DNA from: Ichthyophis bannanicus
Taxonomy: Eukaryota > Chordata > Amphibia > Gymnophiona > Ichthyophiidae
Direction of reading: 5' to 3'
NCBI GenBank assembly: GCA_033557465.1
Contig: CM066045.1
Span: 132,205,596 to 132,269,595, forward strand
Length of the DNA stretch: 64,000 bases
Part shown: piece after piece, positions 60,906 to 64,000 of the stretch
Layout: every line of letters begins with the position of its first letter
How positions within the stretch are numbered: the first letter of the stretch is position 1
Program-made: the position numbers and the translations under genes
Notes under the pieces: generated by a model
Told to the model about the DNA's origin: nothing
Databases searched by the model: none
What the model saw: the letters and a program-made list of their open reading frames with translations, nothing else

Positions 60906-62793
60906 ATGGCTACCAGCGGGTTTAAAAAGTGTGATCGGTGTAAAAAACTTATGTCTCTTACCGACACACATGACTGCTGCCTCGGACCCGATCATGACCC
61001 GATGATCTGTGGTCCGTGTGGCAAAATGTCCTCGAAGGCGTTGAGGAGTCGGCAGCACCAGAAGGATAGGATCTTTTCTGACTCCGCGTCCGGACGGGCC
61101 CGGACCTCGTCAGAGGCCTCGACGTCTCGGGACTCCGGCCCCGAGCAGCGTCGGGGTTCCTCTGAGCGGGGGTCTCCTTCGTGGGAACATCGCAGGAAGA
61201 AGAAACCCGCAAGGGCGGCGTCGGTGGACACTCCTGGTTCCTCGAGGGCCAGGTCGCATAGCCCCTATAGCCGTCCCGGGTCTTCGGAGTCGGAGAGGCC
61301 TGCCAAACATCCTCGTATCGAGATGGAGTCTCCTGGACATGTAAGTGCTGTAGTCCTCGTGGACTCTCCTCCAGGGGAGCCGACGTCAGGCCCGACGCCG
61401 TCGGGTCTCCTGAGCTCGGACTCAGGTTGACGGCCTGGGAGAGCAGCCTCGCTGCCTTCATGGAACAGCAGTGGGCATGGATCGCCGATCTCACCGGTGC
61501 ATCTGCCCCGACCACCGGGTCCTCGACGTTCAAGTCGACCCCGGAGGCCGAGCCGATCCTCGAGTCCATGCGGGCTCGAGTCGATCCTCGGCCACGGTTG
61601 CCCTCGGCCTCCCGTTCGGGACTGAGGTTGTCGACGCCGGTACCCTCGGCGTCGGGGCGGATGGCATCGGTGCCTGCCCGACCGGAAACGCTCGATTACT
61701 CCTCTGAGGAGTCGGGCAGGGAAACAGAGGACGAAGAGTTACCCGATACCTATCGGACTCGGTGTGTCCCATCGGACTCGCTGGAGTCCGAACCTCGGAG
61801 ACGATCCCCACCGGAGGATACCCGGTTCTCGGACTTCGTGCGGGATATGGCCAAGACCTTGGCCTTCCCCGCGGATTCAGAGGAGGAGCCTCGAGCCGAG
61901 GAGCTCGAGGCCCTCCAGTATGACTCTTCCCCGAAGGAGGCCTTTACTGTTCCGGTTCCTCCGATGCTGGAGCGGCTGCTCTTCCGCATGTGGGAGACCC
62001 CGGCCTCGACGCCGGTGTTAAGCAAGCGGGTCGAGTCCGCAAGAGCCCCGGGTAACAAAAGGCACAATTACCGCACCACTCCATGGTTGTGGAATCGGCC
62101 ATGCATCGACTGAAAAGTCAGAAGATGCACTCCTCGGTGCCTCCCGGCTGGGAGGCCCGGAACCTGGATGCCCTCGGTAAGAAGTGCTTCCAGGGCTCTA
62201 TGCTTGCTTGCCGTGTCCAGACCTACCATCTGTACATGGGCATGTACCTCCGAGACCTGGCAAAGGAGATTGCCGGGTTCTCTGCTGGTCTCTCCGAGGA
62301 ACCTTTGCAGAGGTTCCAGGCCTTGTCCACTGGTATTCGAGAGTGCTCGAAGTTTATCTCTCGAGCAGCCTACGAATGGCTTTGAGGCTTCGGCCTGAGT
62401 AGCCGGGGCCGGCATCGGTGCCCGCCAAGAGGCTTGGCTATGGTCATCTGACCTCGAGCCATGGGTGCAGGACAAGTTTGTCGTTGTCCCCTGCCGAGGT
62501 GAAAACCTCTTTGGCAAGCCCATGGCTGAAAAGGCTGCAGAACTCGAGACCGAGACTCTGACCAGGACTAGGCTGTCCAGAAAAACCTCTGCCCCTTCTC
62601 AGAAGAAGAATGGCTCGAGGAAAAAGGTCTTTTACTCGAGGAAGTCATCTGCCTATAAACCAAACCCTCATTATCAGGCCTCTGCAGCTCCCCAACAGGG
62701 TCAGCAGGCCAAGGGGCAGGGTCATGGGCCCCATAGGCAGAAGGCCCCCAAGCCACCAACACCGGCCCCTGCTCAGCAGGGTGGGGGTTTTTG
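60906..62793 (+). pseudogene. D12 gag (type B), two frame changes
   Basis: The ATG at 60906 begins MATSGFKKCDRCKK. Cys/His cluster: CDRC, 'DTHDCCLGPDHD', 'CGPC'. Then 'KMSSKALRSRQHQKDRIFSD' and an Arg/Ser-rich basic segment ('HRRKKKPARAAS'). A stop at 61428-61430 ends this frame; the next frame continues (61427-62060) with 'DTRFSDFVRDMAKTLAFPAD' and 'AEELEALQYDSSPKEAFTVP'. After another change, 'VVESAMHRLKSQKMHSSVPP' and 'YHLYMGMYLRDLAKEIAGFS' (62083-62385). The tail (62465-62794) is rich in Lys, Pro, Gln and Gly. Most conserved blocks are intact. Confidence 0.75.
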
Positions 62794-63570
62794 ACTCAGC
62801 CAGCATAGCCTCTTCTCCTCAGCTGGCTCACTTCAGCACAGGAGGCCGGCTGGCCCACTTTGCCCACAGGTGGTCAGCTGTCACATCAGATACCTGGGTA
62901 CTCCATATAGTCCAAAAGGGCTATCTTCTCCATTTTCACCAGGTACCTCTCTCCTATTTTCCAGGGGAGCCTCCAAGTCCCCCTCTGCACAGGGACCTAC
63001 TCCTTCAGGAGTTAGCAAGTCTGCTAAAGGACCAGGCTGTGGAACCGGTGCCCCACCACCTGAGAGGTCACGGCTTTTATTCCAGGTAGTTTCTGGTACC
63101 AAAAAGAACAGGAGGCCTCAGACCCATCGTAGACTTGCGCAACCTCAACAAGTTCCTGGAGAGGGAAAAGTTCAAGATGCTTACCCTTGGAATCCTGCTG
63201 CCCTACCTCCAGCAGGGAGATTGGCTATGCTCCTTAGATCTAAAGGATGATTATACTCACATCCTTATTCATCCAGACCACATACAGTATCTCAGATTTG
63301 TTGTGGGGGGAAACCACTACCAGTACAGAGTATTTCCCTTTGCCCTAGCATCCGCTCCCAGGGTATTCACCAAGTGCCTGGCAGTGGTGGCGGCCTACCT
63401 GAGGCTTCAAGGTCTTTTTGTGTTTTCATACCTTGACGACTGGCTCAAAGAGGCCAGTCTTCCCAGGAGGTCAGTCAGGCCACCCTTCGCACTTTGGCTC
63501 TGCTTCAGCACTTGGGGTTTGTCATAAACTTCGCAAAGTCCACTTTGCTCCCGTCCCAGAACTTGGAATT
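62794..63570 (+). pseudogene. D12 RT remnant
   Basis: 'GGRLAHFAHRWSAVTSDTWV' near 62840-62900, 'GHGFYSR' then a stop near 63090 (Tyr to stop), 'FLVPKKN'. After a frame change, 'REKFKMLTLGILLPYLQQGD' near 63160-63220, motif A 'CSLDLKDDYTHILIHP', 'VVGGNHYQYRVFPFALASAP' near 63300-63360, and YLDDW near 63430-63445. 'LGFVINFAKSTLLPSQNLEF' is near 63507-63570. Confidence 0.78.
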
Positions 63571-63879
63571 CATAGGAGCAAGACTAGACACTCTTCAGGC
63601 GAGGGCTTTTCTGCCAGTGGACAGGGCCCTCCAGTTGATGGATGTAGCCAGGCAGTTTCACAGCAATTCCCGAGACTTCTCGGCCATATGGCTTCCACGG
63701 TTCATGTCACCCCCAATGCCTGCCTGCACATGCGACCTGCTCAGTGGAGCCTTCGAACTCAGTGGCATCAGGCCACAGGGAGCCTTGCAGACTCGGTGAG
63801 TGTATCCACCCTGCTCATCTCCTCTCTACAGTGGTGGCTTCATCTTCCGAATCTGGTACTCGGAGTGGATTTTCAACCC

Positions 63880-64000
63880 CCTCCGCATTCTCGAGTGCTG
63901 ACGACAGATGCTTCTCTTCTAGGTTGGGGAGCACATTGCCAAGGGACATGTACTCAGGGTCTCTGGACTCCTTGGGAGACTGCTCAACAGATAAACTTCC
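63880..64000 (+). pseudogene. D12 RNase H, start only
   Basis: 'LTTDASLLGWGAHCQGTCTQ' near 63899-63958 and 'TAQQINF' at the window edge. The rest is outside. Confidence 0.75.

Larger units (their letters stand above)
60500..64000 (+). mobile_element. D12: type B DIRS element, running off the window
   Basis: Left end CTCCAGGACCAAGCAGGAAG after TTT. Leader, gag, RT and the start of RNase H are seen; the YR and right end lie beyond 64000. Gag is better preserved than in D3 and D9. Confidence 0.88.

Noticed and set aside
1..64000. CRISPR-like arrays or bacterial operons
   Set aside because: Repeats here are ITRs, ICRs and SINE tails. There are no regularly spaced direct repeats, and the sequence is clearly eukaryotic.
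1..64000. LTR retrotransposons or endogenous retroviruses
   Set aside because: The terminal repeats are inverted, an ICR is present and the integrase position is taken by a tyrosine recombinase; no protease, integrase or envelope motif was found.

Overview
This is vertebrate nuclear DNA made almost entirely of transposable elements. I found no convincing host gene, tRNA or rRNA. The dominant class is DIRS-order retrotransposons: Gag, then reverse transcriptase (RT) plus RNase H, then a tyrosine recombinase (YR), bounded by inverted terminal repeats (ITRs) with an internal complementary region (ICR) near the right end. CR1- and L2-like LINEs, Penelope-like elements with hammerhead-ribozyme-like motifs, CORE-SINE-like and other SINEs, a hAT MITE and a pogo/Tigger-like MITE fill the rest. 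DIRS abundance together with these LINE and SINE tails suggests an amphibian, perhaps a caecilian; that is inference from repeat content only.

I recognise twelve DIRS copies, D1-D12, in three groups. Type A has left end CTCCAGGAACAAGCAGGAATG and ICR triplet ATA. Type B has CTCCAGGAACAAGCAGGAAGT and ICR triplet AAA. Type C has TTCTCCGGGCCAGTCCAGGG and ICR triplet AGG. Positions 1-28145 are one Russian-doll locus. An old type C element (D1) is split into 1-3608, 19095-20348 and 27772-28145. D2 (A) sits in D1's post-RNase H domain, D3 (B) sits in D2, and D4 (A) sits in the right ITR of D3. A block of D5 (A), D6 and D7 (B) sits in the ICR of D1. At each main junction the interrupted reading frame or repeat resumes across the insert.

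28146-30680 holds a CORE-SINE-like repeat, a CR1 piece fused to an L2 piece, and the 3' end of a minus-strand CR1. D8 (30681-36251) is a type C element that looks complete: its 115-bp ITRs match by eye, Gag-RT-RNase H is open for 1118 codons, and the YR keeps its catalytic residues. It interrupts the minus-strand CR1, which continues to about 37912. 37913-43140 carries another CR1 tail, a Penelope-like GIY-YIG segment and a decayed minus-strand L2 with endonuclease and RT remnants.

43908-60040 contains D9 (B), interrupted by an L2 3' end; a pogo-like MITE inside a hAT MITE; and D10, a type B element whose gag contains a type A block, a mini-element (D11), a CR1 fragment and a Penelope fragment. 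D12 (B) starts at 60500 and runs off the window. Apart from D8, the coding regions are decayed. The likeliest source of active proteins here is D8; D4, D7 and D11 have the ends needed for mobilisation but lack RT and most or all of the YR.
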